Below the pieces are notes generated by a model. The model saw nothing but the letters and a program-made list of their open reading frames with translations. It ran no database searches and was not told the origin of the DNA. A stretch of DNA of 64,000 bases from positions 14,167,249 through 14,231,248 of the forward strand of contig OZ020624.1 in the NCBI GenBank assembly GCA_963971575.1, read 5' to 3'. Below, piece after piece: positions 51,818 to 61,915 of the stretch (positions within the stretch are counted from its first letter, which is position 1; the number at the start of each line of letters is the position of its first letter). The stretch is from Liopterus haemorrhoidalis. Its lineage: Eukaryota; Arthropoda; Insecta; Coleoptera; Dytiscidae. The position numbers and the translations under genes were made by a program.

Positions 51818-53386
51818 TTAAATACAATCAAATTTAAGTTTGTTGTCAAGGTCTCTAAAGAAAAAGGTGTCCAGAAAAGGTACGCCTCTACTACCAGAAT
51901 CCTCCAGTTCTATGGTAAACTGTATGCTAGGATGATATTTATTAAATATAGCTAAAACATGGTCCGTTTTGTCTCTAGGGACAGCTAAGACTAAATCATC
52001 CACATACTTTTTTAAAAATGGAATCTGGAAATCAATTTTTTTCAAAACTGTGTCCAGTAAAGTATCCATCGTAATTTGTGCTAGTATTGCGGAGAGACTA
52101 GAACCCATAGGGCAACTTATCTTTTGTAAGTAGACCTTGTTTTCAAAGGCAAAATATGAAGAGTGGTAAATTTTATGTAAAATTTCTAAGAAATATTTTT
52201 TCGAAATAGGTGTATTTTTGGAGATATCTTTCCCTCTTAAATTAATTTCTTTTAATACTAAATCCCAAGTAATGCTAGAGAAAAGTGAAACAACATCAAG
52301 ACTGATCAACGAGTAGTCAGAAGGGATTTTAGTGCCCTTAAGCTCATCGATAAGATCAAAAGAACTGTTAACATAATATTTGTTGTTACTGTTATATAAT
52401 TTTTTCAGAATATTGGTAATAAAGAGAGTTAATTTTTTAAATGGACCATCTGATGCGTCAATAATGTGTCTCAGAGGAAGATCCTCCTTGTGTATTTTAA
52501 TATTAGCAAAAACCCTTGGAATCAGGGCGTTGTGTTCATTAAGACCTCTGGATGTCTCATTAGAAATATATTTTTTTCTTTTAAGGGTAGAAACTAACCT
52601 GTTATTCTGGTTCTGGAAGGAAGAGGTAGGATCAGAATCTGAGACTTCATATGTGTTAATATCATTTAAAATGGTTTCCAATTTAAGTTTATAGTCAGAT
52701 TTATCCATGATAAGTGAAACATTGCCTTTATCGGCCTTTAAAAGAATTAAATGATTGTTATTTTTTAGAAATTTTCTAGCAACATGAAATTGTCTACTAA
52801 TGGCAATAAATCTATTTTCCTCAGACCCATGGGTGCCTTTAAAGTAATTAGTGAGAAGATTAGTTATTTGTGCTCTTTTTACCTCTTTGAAGTTATCTTC
52901 GTGAAGAGATAGAATATCCTCAACCTCAGCTAATACTTTAAAAACATCCACGTCTCTGTGGCTTAATGGTAACGAAAATTTACTACCTAGTTTTAGAAAA
53001 CTGGAAACATCAGACGGAATTTCAGTGTTTGACAAGTTGATAAACAACTCGTCAGATGTACTAATTTTGTTATTAAATTCAAAATTCATACTTATTATAA
53101 GAAATTTATCCTGTAACCTGTTCTTTTTGTTAAAAATTAGTTTGTTAAATGAAACTGCTCGTTTCTCAAAAAAAAATTTATGTATGTAAATAGGAACATA
53201 TTCTACGATAAATCTCCTCAAATATGAAATGTCTGCTTCCAATGTTCTAATTTCGGTATGAACATTTGAGACTTCCAAGGACAATATACTATGTTTCAAC
53301 CTTTCATTGAAGCGTCCAGAGTCTCTATTAATATTTCCACTGTTGTCCATCATGAGATTTTGTATTTTTTTCTCGTATCCCCACAC
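51818..53386 (-). CDS. PLE reverse transcriptase, N-terminal and palm region
   Basis: 522 codons without a stop. 'ILLKADKGNVSLIMDKSDYK' and 'LIPRVFANIKIHKEDLPLRH' are PLE RT motifs 1-2. Motif A is 'LISLDVVSLFSSI', motif B 'QKISCPMGSSLSAILAQITM', motif C 'LKKYVDDLVLAV' (YVDD intact), then 'QFTIELEDSGSRGVPFLDTF'. Further N-terminal protein ('ANYGPQVTKAMKNF'-like) can be traced upstream to about 53540 with breaks. The frame ends at 51818 before the rest of the thumb. Confidence 0.85.
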   Translation of the reverse strand: MWGYEKKIQNLMMDNSGNINRDSGRFNERLKHSILSLEVSNVHTEIRTLEADISYLRRFIVEYVPIYIHKFFFEKRAVSFNKLIFNKKNRLQDKFLIISMNFEFNNKISTSDELFINLSNTEIPSDVSSFLKLGSKFSLPLSHRDVDVFKVLAEVEDILSLHEDNFKEVKRAQITNLLTNYFKGTHGSEENRFIAISRQFHVARKFLKNNNHLILLKADKGNVSLIMDKSDYKLKLETILNDINTYEVSDSDPTSSFQNQNNRLVSTLKRKKYISNETSRGLNEHNALIPRVFANIKIHKEDLPLRHIIDASDGPFKKLTLFITNILKKLYNSNNKYYVNSSFDLIDELKGTKIPSDYSLISLDVVSLFSSITWDLVLKEINLRGKDISKNTPISKKYFLEILHKIYHSSYFAFENKVYLQKISCPMGSSLSAILAQITMDTLLDTVLKKIDFQIPFLKKYVDDLVLAVPRDKTDHVLAIFNKYHPSIQFTIELEDSGSRGVPFLDTFFFRDLDNKLKFDCI

Positions 53387-53610
53387 ATGTTTTGGAGTTA
53401 CATGTTGTCTTCTGCATTTTACTAGAGAGTTAACCTGGTTTTGGCTGATGCTAATTTTCTGTTTTTTCTTGTGAAATTCTTCATTGCTTTTGTAACTTGT
53501 GGTCCGTAGTTTGCACTAATGTTGGTAAAGAAGCCCATCGTAACTGTAAAGATATAGAAACGGAGAATTTCTTTCTTCTCGTTGCAACATGTATATATAT
53601 ATCAGATTTT

Positions 53611-53878
53611 GATTTTAAACTACTGACACGGAAACATGTTAATTTACGGTTTTTTATATAAGTTTGACAAATAATAGTGATTTTTTTATTTTTATTTTTG
53701 TACTATATTTTTATTACAACGACCACCGTACTTAACATGTATGTCCATTACATCAGCCGCTGCTGATAACTGCATATCACAGGCTGAAGATGCATTAACT
53801 ATTAAATGCGAAACGTTCCAATGAGTTAAATTAACTTATTTTTTCCTACCTGTATGACGATTGAAGAAGAAACACATT
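53611..53878 (+). mobile_element. PLE terminal unit with hammerhead-like motif (53784-53814)
   Basis: Plus orientation. CTGAAGA (53784-53790), stem 'gcatt...aatgc', GAAAC (53810-53814), then the tail 'tgacgattgaagaagaaaca' and (TA)n. An inverse relative lies at about 54125-54360. So these ends face each other around the 3' end of another PLE. Confidence 0.72.

Positions 53879-53881
<3 letters not shown>

Positions 53882-53910
<29 letters not shown>
53882..53910. repeat. (TA)n microsatellite
   Basis: TA run at the junction of two PLE ends. Confidence 0.93.
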
Positions 53911-53914
<4 letters not shown>

Positions 53915-55870
53915 AATGTGTAATATATTAGTTTTATGCATCTTCAGCCTATAAATTACAAGTTATCTTAGAGAACAATAATTAAATCTAAAATACAAAT
54001 AATGTAAATGGTCTTAATAATATCAAATATGGGTTTGTAAAGAGCAAGACCCAGAGGAACTGCAGACCATGGGTCCCAGCGGTGACTAAAGTGAAAAAAC
54101 ATATTGTAATAAATAAGAAATCAGAAAAAACTAACCTGTGATATGCAGTTAATCATCAGTGGCTGATGTAATTATAAAACAACATTATAAAATACGGTGG
54201 TTGTTGTAATAAAAACTTAGTATAAAAATAAAATAAAATTAAAAAATATAAAAAATCACTATTGTTTGTCAAACTCATAAAAAAAAACCGTAAATAACTG
54301 TTTACGTGTCAGTTGTTTAAAATCAAGTGTCGAAAAAAAAATTGCATAATGGTAAAAGATAAGAAATTGGGTGAATCATGTTTGTTCAAACTTGTAACCG
54401 TAACATATGTAAAATATTGTAAGTTCATTGACCGACCTTGCCAGATAGTAAATTGCAAATTGAACACGTTAAAAATGAAGGAAATTAGTTAAATTAATAT
54501 GAAAATAGTTATGCGTAAAAAAAATAAAATAATAATAAGAGAGTGGTGTTTATAAGTATATAAAAATTTAATATTGAGAAGAATATAGTCAGAGTATAAA
54601 AAAGGGTACATGTGAGGTGAGAATGTACATAATGGGGAAGAAGATGCATATATGAGCGTGAAAAAACAGAAAATAAGAAGAAGTAGAACACAGTAAAGAA
54701 TACTGGACTGGTAACTAGTCTTTAAGTAGGGGGTAGTAAATTTTGCTGAGCTCGTCCGTTTCAGTTTTTTTATTAACGTTTTTGTCCTTTGTACTTTGTA
54801 TGTGAAGCATTTCAGAGGTGAGACGTTTGTAGGTGTTCGGTTCTTTGTCTAGGATTTCGAGTTTAGAGTAGTCAAAAATATGATTTAAGGTCGTGGCATG
54901 TATTCCAAGACTAGTGCTCTGTGGTTTGAGTCTCACATCTGAGCGATGCTGAGTAAGTGTGTGTCTTAGTTTTTGTGACGTGGTACCGATGTAGGAAAGG
55001 GGGCATGTGGAACAAGGGATGTTGTAAACCACATTAGGTTGGTCTAATGTCTCAATTTTAGCTTTAAGACTGGTAAAATTTTTTTGGTTTTTGTTAGTGG
55101 CCGTGAAAGCTACCGACATGTCATATTTAGTAAATACTTTTTTGAAACTATTGAAGGTGGAGTCATGGTACGGTAGGGATATGAATTGTTTGCTGTCTCT
55201 GTTTTGATTTTCATTGTTTCTGTTATACATTTTTTGTGTTCTCTCTTTTATGCTTCTCCTTATTATTTTTTCGGGGTAGCAGTTTTCTGTGAAGGCGTCT
55301 ATGACCTTATTTAGGTTTTGTTTCCTAAATTTAACGTGGGATAGTGTCAAAGCTCTGTCTATGACATTGTTTAAGGTGTTAATTTTTAGGTTTTTTGGGT
55401 GGTTAGACAGGTAATGGAGATAGCGCCAGCTGTGGGTGGGTTTCTGATACCAATTAGTCATAAGTTTGTTGTCGGAGTTTCTAATAAGTGATGTGTCCAG
55501 GAAATGTATGGTGTTATTGCATTCTGTTTCAAGAGTGAATTGTAACCGGGGATGGTAATCGTTAAAAGTCTTTGCCAGTTCATCTAGTTTGTCTTTTTTG
55601 TATGTAAGTATATTTATTACAATATGTTTTTTCACTTTAGTCACCGCTGGGACCCATGGTCTGCAGTTCCTTTGGGTCTTGCTCTTTACAAACCCATATT
55701 TGATATTATTAAGACCATTTACATTATTTGTATTTTAGATTTAATTATTGTTCTCTAAGATAACTTGTAATTTATAGGCTGAAGATGCATAAAACTAATA
55801 TATATGCGAAACGTCCCAATGAATTAAACTAATTTAATTAATTTTTTTTTTCCTACCTAATTGACGATTA
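53911..55870 (-). mobile_element. Penelope-like element with inverted ends
   Basis: Minus strand. The left end 53911-54115 and the right part 55610-55800 are inverse copies ('ctgcagaccatgggtcccag', 'ggtcttaataatatcaaata'). The right end carries a hammerhead-like motif on the plus strand at 55779-55812 (CTGAAGA, stem 'tgcata...tatgc', GAAAC); the left end has only the CTGAAGA half (53941-53947, minus) before the (TA)n. The 3' region includes a segment (54125-54360) related to 53611-53780. Confidence 0.8.
54715..55644 (-). CDS. PLE RT C-terminal part with GIY-YIG endonuclease (5'-truncated)
   Basis: 309 codons. It begins after the YVDD region ('LQFTLETECNNTIHFLDTSL'), continues 'NWYQKPTHSWRYLHYLSNHP', and has the endonuclease 'VVYNIPCSTCPLSYIGTTSQ', 'LTQHRSDVRLKPQSTSLGIH', 'SEMLHIQST'. 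Closely related to the 26074-27282 protein. The 5' end joins the inverted terminal unit directly, so the polymerase active site is missing. Confidence 0.85.
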   Translation of the reverse strand: MTKVKKHIVINILTYKKDKLDELAKTFNDYHPRLQFTLETECNNTIHFLDTSLIRNSDNKLMTNWYQKPTHSWRYLHYLSNHPKNLKINTLNNVIDRALTLSHVKFRKQNLNKVIDAFTENCYPEKIIRRSIKERTQKMYNRNNENQNRDSKQFISLPYHDSTFNSFKKVFTKYDMSVAFTATNKNQKNFTSLKAKIETLDQPNVVYNIPCSTCPLSYIGTTSQKLRHTLTQHRSDVRLKPQSTSLGIHATTLNHIFDYSKLEILDKEPNTYKRLTSEMLHIQSTKDKNVNKKTETDELSKIYYPLLKD

Positions 55871-55913
55871 AAGAAGAAACACAATTATTATCCTGACTCG
55901 TCAAGATCATTCA

Positions 55914-56052
<139 letters not shown>

Positions 56053-56082
56053 TAGTGGTTGATCTCGACGAGTCGGTATGAT

Positions 56083-56720
56083 ATTAGTGTTTCTTTTTGA
56101 AATCGTCATGTGGGTATAATAAAATCATGGAACGTTTCGCATTTATTTCAGTAAAAGCATCCTCAGCCTGTGATATTCAGTTATCAAAAACTGTGCAGAA
56201 CGATGTGCAAGGTCATGCACCAATCCTAGGTAAAAAACGAGGTTACAAGTTAAAAATTATAAAATACATGGAAAAAGTACGTAGAAATAAAAATAAAAAT
56301 AAAAATAAAAATAAAAATCTAAATCTAAATCTAAATCTAAATCTAAATCTAAATCTAAATCTAAATGTAAATATAAATATAAATATAAATATAAATATAA
56401 ATATAAATATAAATATAAATAAAAATAAAAATATGTAAAAACATTTTATTTTAAATTATTGATACGGTAACATCGTCTCGTTTAACCTAATTTTTACATA
56501 TTTTTATTTTTATTTCTACGTACTTTTTCCGTGTGTTTTATAATTTTTAACTTGTAACCTCGTTTTTTACCTAGGATTGGTACATGACCTTCCACATCGT
56601 TCTGCACAGTTTTTGATAACTGAATATCACAGGCTGAGGATGCATTTACTGAAATAAATGCGAAACGTTCCATGATTTAATTTATTTATTTCACTTACAT
56701 AACGATTTAAAAAAGAAACA

Positions 56721-56725
<5 letters not shown>
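56083..56725. mobile_element. Inverted pair of PLE ends without coding sequence
   Basis: The left arm (about 56083-56285) and right arm (about 56515-56725) are inverse copies ('acctaggattggt.catgacc', 'atcgttctgcacagtttttg'). Each has a hammerhead-like motif: minus strand 56134-56166, plus strand 56634-56666 (CTGAGGA, stem 'gcattt...aaatgc', GAAAC). The centre is a hexanucleotide microsatellite. Same architecture as 17919-18180. Confidence 0.75.
56285..56432. repeat. Compound hexanucleotide microsatellite
   Basis: Successive blocks of AAAAAT, AAATCT and AAATAT units in constant 6-bp phase. The 56097-56438 frame through it (NKNK..NLNL..NINI) is an artefact of the repeat. Confidence 0.93.
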
Positions 56726-56784
<59 letters not shown>

Positions 56785-56835
56785 TATATTATATTATATT
56801 ATATTATATTATATTATATTATATTATATTATATA
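56726..56835. repeat. (TA)n followed by (ATATT)n
   Basis: TA run to about 56779, then about eleven ATATT units to 56835. Confidence 0.95.
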
Positions 56836-56941
56836 AAATAAAATTATATGTTAATTGTATTATATGTCCCGAAAAGCTAACTAAATTTCTATTATTTGAT
56901 TCTAATAATTGATCAACTTCTAGTGGACTTAAACCACTTAG

Positions 56942-57951
56942 CTAATAATTATGCAAAGCACAACATGCTAACGTTATGATTTTTACCGTCTCTGGGGAGA
57001 GATTAATAGTTCCAAGAAATATCCTAAATCTTTTTGCTAATATTCCAAAGGAATTTTCTATAATTCTACGAGCTCGTGATAAACGATAATTGTAGATTCG
57101 TTTTTCTACAGACAGTCCTTTTTGTGGAAACGGTTTCATTAATGTGTTCGAGAGTGTAAATGCATCATCTCCAACTAACACATATAGTACACGTGTATGT
57201 CTTCCAGACAATTTCTTTGGATGTGGAATATTAAGCTCATCATTAGCAAGAGCTTGTGCTAATGCGCTCTCCCTAAATATACCCTCATCACTTATTCTAC
57301 CATTCATACCCACATCAATATATAAAAATTTATAGTGGGCAACTGCTACTGCTAGCAGGACGATATTATGATGGCCTTTATAATTGTAATAGTATGACCC
57401 AGCACTTCTTGGTGGTTTAAAATTGATGTGTTTACCATCCAATGCCCCCAAAGAATTTGGAAAGTTCCAAATGTTATCAAAGTCATCTGCAATTTTCAAC
57501 CATTCTTCTGTGGTCATCGGTACCAAGTATAATTTTAAATAAATTTTATTCACTAGTACTTATTTCACTACTTTCAAAGAAAAATTACCTGTAGAAATTC
57601 ATCTTTTAAGTTGTAAATCGCTTTACAAACTTCAGGAACAATAAGTTTTATTGTTGATTCATGTATTCTGGTCGAATACGTAAGTGATCGATATGTTTCT
57701 CCTGTTGCTAAAAATCTAAGGGTAATAGCTAATCTGAAAAATAAATATATATCAATTTACAAACTATAAAAACCAGCATATCGAATAAGTGCATACCTTT
57801 TTTCTGGAGAAATGGCTTGTCGTATAACGGTGTCAACTTTGGCTATGTCATTTTTTATTTTGTTTAAAACGAAGTTGAATTGGTCAGTCGTCATGCGCAG
57901 GAAATTTTTATAAGCGTTTGGATCTCCATTCAACAACTCATTTTCTAACAT
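56942..57951 (-). CDS. PIF/Harbinger transposase (DDE_Tnp_4), with introns
   Basis: Exon 1 (57951-57797) encodes 'NFLRMTTDQFNFVLNKIKND', the N-terminal helical region. A 63-nt GT-AG intron (57796-57734) leads to exon 2 (57733-57589), whose frame fits exactly and reads 'ITLRFLATGETYRSL'. A second intron (from GT at 57588) precedes exon 3 (to 56942): 'NSLGALDGKHINFKPP' (first Asp), 'LYVLVGDDAFTLSNTLMKPF' (second Asp), 'NYRLSRARRIIENSFGILAK' (Glu). The acceptor of intron 2 is not clean in frame, so that junction is uncertain. This superfamily cuts and pastes DNA with TWA duplications; similar genes (HARBI1) are domesticated in animals. I found no matching inverted ends, so it may be an isolated or decayed copy. 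Confidence 0.82.
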
Positions 57952-58448
57952 ATTAATGTCCTTCTGCCACTTTCCCTTCTACCTAATCATGGCTTCGTCC
58001 AAGTTTTCGCACGACACAAGCAATTCCAATAATGGTTAAACATTTTACAATTCTACTTGAAACATGCATTTCACAAATAATATAGGTAAGGTATAATATA
58101 CGAAATCGCCAACGTACGGAAATAGACGTAGTGCGCATCAATTGGAGAAGATTCAAACCGATAAATATTGGATGGCGTACTACATCAATTTTACATGCAA
58201 TTTTTCTTAACTATATTTGCAATGCAATAATTATCGTACGATAAATCGTACGAGATTTAAAACGATAAATCGCATCGTGTACTACAGGTTTAAGTCTTGG
58301 AGTTCGAGTTTACTCAAAGATAATCTGGTCATGTGATCAGGTTTTGGAACGGCGATATTAAGGTTAGGAGTGCATATATGAAAATTCCCGCTAAATATTG
58401 TCAACACGACATATCATTTTAAATCATTATTAATATCTTTAAATAGTG
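57952..58448. other. Unassigned flank of the Harbinger gene
   Basis: Upstream sequence with partial coding resemblance near 57955-58010 (minus) and 'atcgtacgataaatcgtacg' with 'gcatcgtgtactacaggttt' near 58240-58290, which looks like a DNA-transposon end. No partner end was found. Confidence 0.35.
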
Positions 58449-58718
58449 ATGGATGAAAAGAAGAGGGAAGTATGTATTATTGCTGCTGATTTGAGTCAAC
58501 ACCTGTTCAACAACGTATATCTACTAACGGTAATTTTAATAAATATTTACAAACCATTGTATAATAAATACCTAATTATAATTAAGTAAAAGATTTAATT
58601 TTTATTTCAGAATCATGAAACGTCTGATGATTCAGACATTGAAGATGTCGAAACCCAACATACGTATTTTGCAATAAAAAGAAAATCATTTCGGTTTTTC
58701 GTCAAAACCACCTGTTAA
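58449..58718 (+). CDS. Putative two-exon small gene, unknown
   Basis: ATG at 58449; exon 1 to 58529 (27 codons, 'MDEKKREVCIIAADLSQHLF'), then an 81-nt intron with GT (58530) and a 'tttatttcag' acceptor, exon 2 58611-58718 ('NHETSDDSDIEDVETQHTYF') ending in TAA. Frame and splice signals agree, and the intron is short as in insects. It lies divergent from the Harbinger gene and could be the second (accessory) gene of a PIF-type element or a truncated host gene. No domain is recognised. Confidence 0.35.
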
Positions 58719-58776
58719 ATCAAAATGGCGTGTTGTTTGTTTGTTATATCCACCCAGGATAATAACAAGTGCTAAT

Positions 58777-59300
58777 CTATTTAAGTGTTTCTTCGTCCGT
58801 GGAGCAGTCATCTGGCGGGCTGCACCAAAACTTCATCTTCTCGGCTGCATACACAGAGTCGAAGGACCTCTGTGTCCGTTCAGCACCTGGAATGTCCTGT
58901 AACACATATCTATCATTACTAAGACATTTTTCAACTAAATATGGGCCCTTGTGCGCGGGTGTCAACTTCTTGGGTTGGCCCATAGCTGCAGCTTTTCGTC
59001 TTATCAAGACTCGATCATCTTCCTTGTATGCTCTAGGTTTCTTGAGCTCCTTATCAAACCTCAGCTTTTCTCTTTGTTTACTCTTCTCTATGTTTTCTAG
59101 AGCTATTCTTCTATTTTCTTCTGTGTCTATCTGGTTTTCTGATATCTCATCTTCTACAGCTAAAATTAGCTCATTTGTCAAAATGCTTTTTGGACCGTAC
59201 TTGAATAATAATTCCCGGGGATTATATTTGGTCCTTTTGCTCTTCATTCCGTTCAAAATAATTTTTATTAATCGCAGGTGTTGGTCCCAATCAGGCTTTT
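58777..59300 (-). pseudogene. Integrase C-terminal region (gypsy fragment)
   Basis: 'KYNPRELLFKYGPKSILTNE', 'DRVLIRRKAAAMGQPKKLTP' and 'DIPGAERTQRSF' align with 39319-39900 on the same strand. The upstream coding sequence (59257-59300, with a stop) continues from 60219 across the solo LTR. Confidence 0.8.
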
Positions 59301-59313
59301 AACATAGAATCGT

Positions 59314-60214
59314 TGTGGGAGCTCTGACATATAAATATGAAATGTCACGATTGGCTGATTTATTTACTTAATTTCTACTTATTCTGTACATCCCTCACAT
59401 TATGGGTTCCAAGACTTGCGAGCGGATCAAGTCTGGACCCCCCCTTGTTTGTCCGCTAACTGGTTGCTATGATTCTTGGAAGAATTAAGGGTTGTTCAAT
59501 TAAACTCAACTTTTTAGCTAATCTACTTTAATTATGATACGGTTTAAATATTTACACTAATTACACTAGAGTTACAATTACGTCAATACAGCTAAATCCA
59601 AAGAGACACAGTCACACACACTAGGCACACTACACTAACCTAACGAACACTACCTTAACTTAAATACGAAATTACTTGGTTACATTTTACTTGTCCGACC
59701 GAACACTCTAAATGACTCTAACCCATGATGAACAAATTCTCACTCTACTTAAAACACGACTTAACTTCTTCACTCTTTAGACTCAACTCTTAAACATGGT
59801 CTTAACCGTAGGACGGGTCAAAATTAACTACTACTTAAAACGCGACTACCCTGATTTGTGTTATTTAAATGTTATTTAACACCTCTTGACTGTCTGTCTT
59901 GTACTATCTTAAAATTCATAATTTATTGGTGATAACTCATAAATATCCCATTAGAAAATAGCCCAATCATAATATTTATATCTCAATATATATATTTTTA
60001 ACACAATAATTTACGATTCACTTTTCATGTTACATTGACAAAGTCTCAAGTTACAATAATAAACAAGTCTACCCTTATCTTGAATGCCCTTTCTAAGAAA
60101 TAGATTATTCTTTACCATTCAACATTTCAAATATTTTACTCTAATTGAATGATTACACTGAATTTATTTATGAAATTTTATTTATGAAATAATACCAAAA
60201 TTATCTCCCTTACA
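59314..60214. repeat. Solo LTR (901 bp) with TCGT target duplication
   Basis: Plus strand starts TGTGGGAGCTC and ends CTCCCTTACA; TCGT flanks both sides (59310-59313, 60215-60218). It splits an integrase coding sequence that continues on either side. No coding sequence inside. The family has no other member in this window. Confidence 0.78.
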
Positions 60215-60218
60215 TCGT

Positions 60219-60787
60219 GACGGTCTTGTTGAAACGATCAAGTTGTCCGTTGGACTTCGGTGAAGATTCTTCTCGTGCTGTATCTGATGCTGAATTCTTC
60301 AAATTGACAAGCCGTAAAGGCTGTGCCTCTATCACTTATAATCGTGCCGTAATTTCCTGTGATCTCATCTAATACACGCAGTACATGCTTTGTCTCTGTA
60401 CTCTTGACTGCCTTTACTATCACGTATTTAGTGTAATTGTCTTCATATACCAAAATATGTACGTTACCCTGTGAACTTTAGAGGTATTTGTATTAATTTT
60501 TCTTGTATTAGCCTCAATGCATTTTCTTGCTCATCAGTCCATTTGAACTCTACTCCCTTCCGTAGTAGACAGGTTAAAGGTCTAGCGATTAATACGTAAT
60601 CTCTAATAAATTTTCTGAAGTATGACGCTAACCCACAAAACTGTCTAACTTCATGTTTACTAGTTGGCTTGGGAAACTCTTTGACAGCGACCGTTTTCGC
60701 ATGTTGTGGCTTAATGCCTTCTCGAGTTATTTCATGTCCTACATATTCTACATGATCAGCTAGAAAAGAACATTTCTGTAACTTCAA
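60219..60787 (-). pseudogene. RT and integrase-core pieces (gypsy fragment)
   Basis: 60787-60464: 'LQKCSFLADHVEYVGHEITR', 'SKHEVRQFCGLASYFRKFIR', the RT thumb and start of RNase H. 60453-60238: 'YEDNYTKYVIVKAV' and 'GTIISDRGTAFTACQFEEFS' with the second catalytic Asp. The region between (RNase H and integrase zinc finger) is deleted. Confidence 0.8.
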
Positions 60788-60814
60788 ATTTATACTACAT
60801 TGTCGTAGTATTCT

Positions 60815-61555
60815 TAAAACGCAGGTTTTCGAAAGTAATAAATGCTACATTGGGACCACTCATCAGACGATGAAGAAAAAAGATTAATCTCGGAAATGTT
60901 GCACATCCAAACATTCGAAATAAATTGTGTCAATAAAAAAACAGATACGCAACAATTAAATCAGCTGCACAAAATTTTACTCTAAGATATGACAAATGTT
61001 TCTTCTAAACATATTGGTCAAGACAAGATACGTACTATAAATCACACCATATACGTGTACGGAGTGTCTACCACCGACATGAGTCCTACCGACAAGTATA
61101 TTCCTAATTCTTGTCCATATGTTTTTAACGGAATTATAGGAACACGTTATCTTTGACACACAGTTTTAAACTTGTGCTTGATGACGTGGTGATTTTAACT
61201 GATTGACTGGAAAGTTGTGTCTATTTCTATGTTTTGAAACACTTATTACAAAACATCCACTGATTTATAAACCAATTTTCATAGTGTTACACTTAGAAAA
61301 ACATAAACTAATCATAATAATCAAATAATTTCAAAGATATTATAAACTAATCACAAATATTTTATAAATCATGTTTTCATGTAATTTAATTTTATTTCAT
61401 ACATTTTTAATTTTAGACTGAAGATGTGCATACTATCCATGCACGAAACGTTTCGAATTTTATAAATTGACAAAGAACTAATTTTAATAAACTGACGAAT
61501 AAAAGAGAACCTGCGTTTTATTTCATATAATCCTCGTCAAGAACAAAATATCCAA
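60815..61555 (+). mobile_element. 5'-truncated PLE (3' end) with hammerhead-like motif
   Basis: 60872-60982 encodes the end of a PLE endonuclease ('KRLISEMLHIQTFEINCVNK', stop at 60980). The 3' region carries a hammerhead-like core at 61418-61449 (CTGAAGA, stem 'gtgcat...atgcac', GAAAC). Left edge 'aaaacgcaggtttt' and right edge 'gaacctgcgtttt' are inverse of each other, so a short inverted terminal unit is present here too. Confidence 0.78.
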
Positions 61556-61890
61556 ATATATATATAAACTGTTGCCGTAGCAAGCCTCGCCGTTACTAGT
61601 CACTTAGCGCGTCACTCATGACATTTTCATACGTTGTTGTACATCGCCGGATTCCGTGAGACTTCAGCGATCTTATGATAACCGCGAATCTAAATTATTC
61701 GCGATACATGTAAAATTATTAATATTTTTAGATTTTCAACTGTTCCCACCAATCACAACAACCCTTAGAGTCATAAACCGCATTCCATCACCGAAAATCA
61801 TATAAAAAACGGTCATTTTTTACAATTGTCAACAGTTCAATCTCGCCTTTCAACAAGTAAATTCATCTCTACAAGTAAAAACTTCGCTCT
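61556..61890. other. Unassigned, promoter-like sequence
   Basis: Sequence composition shifts toward GC. 'atcatataaaaaacgg' (about 61796-61811) could be a TATA box followed by 'caacagttcaatct' about 30 bp later. This may be the 5' part of whatever carries the GC-rich frame downstream. Confidence 0.35.
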
Positions 61891-61915
61891 TTGAAAAGAC
61901 CACGCTTCTTGTTGT

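Larger units (their letters stand above)
50472..53610 (-). mobile_element. Penelope-like element, longest copy in the window
   Basis: Minus strand. The protein frame runs from about 53500 to 51024 in pieces and the 3' part extends to the (TA)n at 50471. Near 50545-50565 the minus strand has a perfect 6-bp stem 'gttagc...gctaac' followed by GAAAT, a diverged hammerhead-like arrangement. It contains the N-terminal RT region that the other PLEs here lack. Confidence 0.82.
58777..60800 (-). mobile_element. Ty3/gypsy fragment (RT and integrase pieces), interrupted by a solo LTR
   Basis: Minus strand pieces in order: RT/RNase H start 60787-60464, integrase core 60453-60219, then a solo LTR (60214-59314), then the integrase C-terminus 59300-58777. 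A deletion joins RT directly to the integrase core near 60455-60465. No LTR of its own remains. Its proteins resemble the 39-44 kb element ('KLTPAHKGPYLVEK', 'IPGAERTQRSFDSVYAAEK'). Confidence 0.82.

Noticed and set aside
56097..56438. Frame with NKNK/NLNL/NINI repeats
   Set aside because: Direct translation of the hexanucleotide microsatellite within a PLE end pair.
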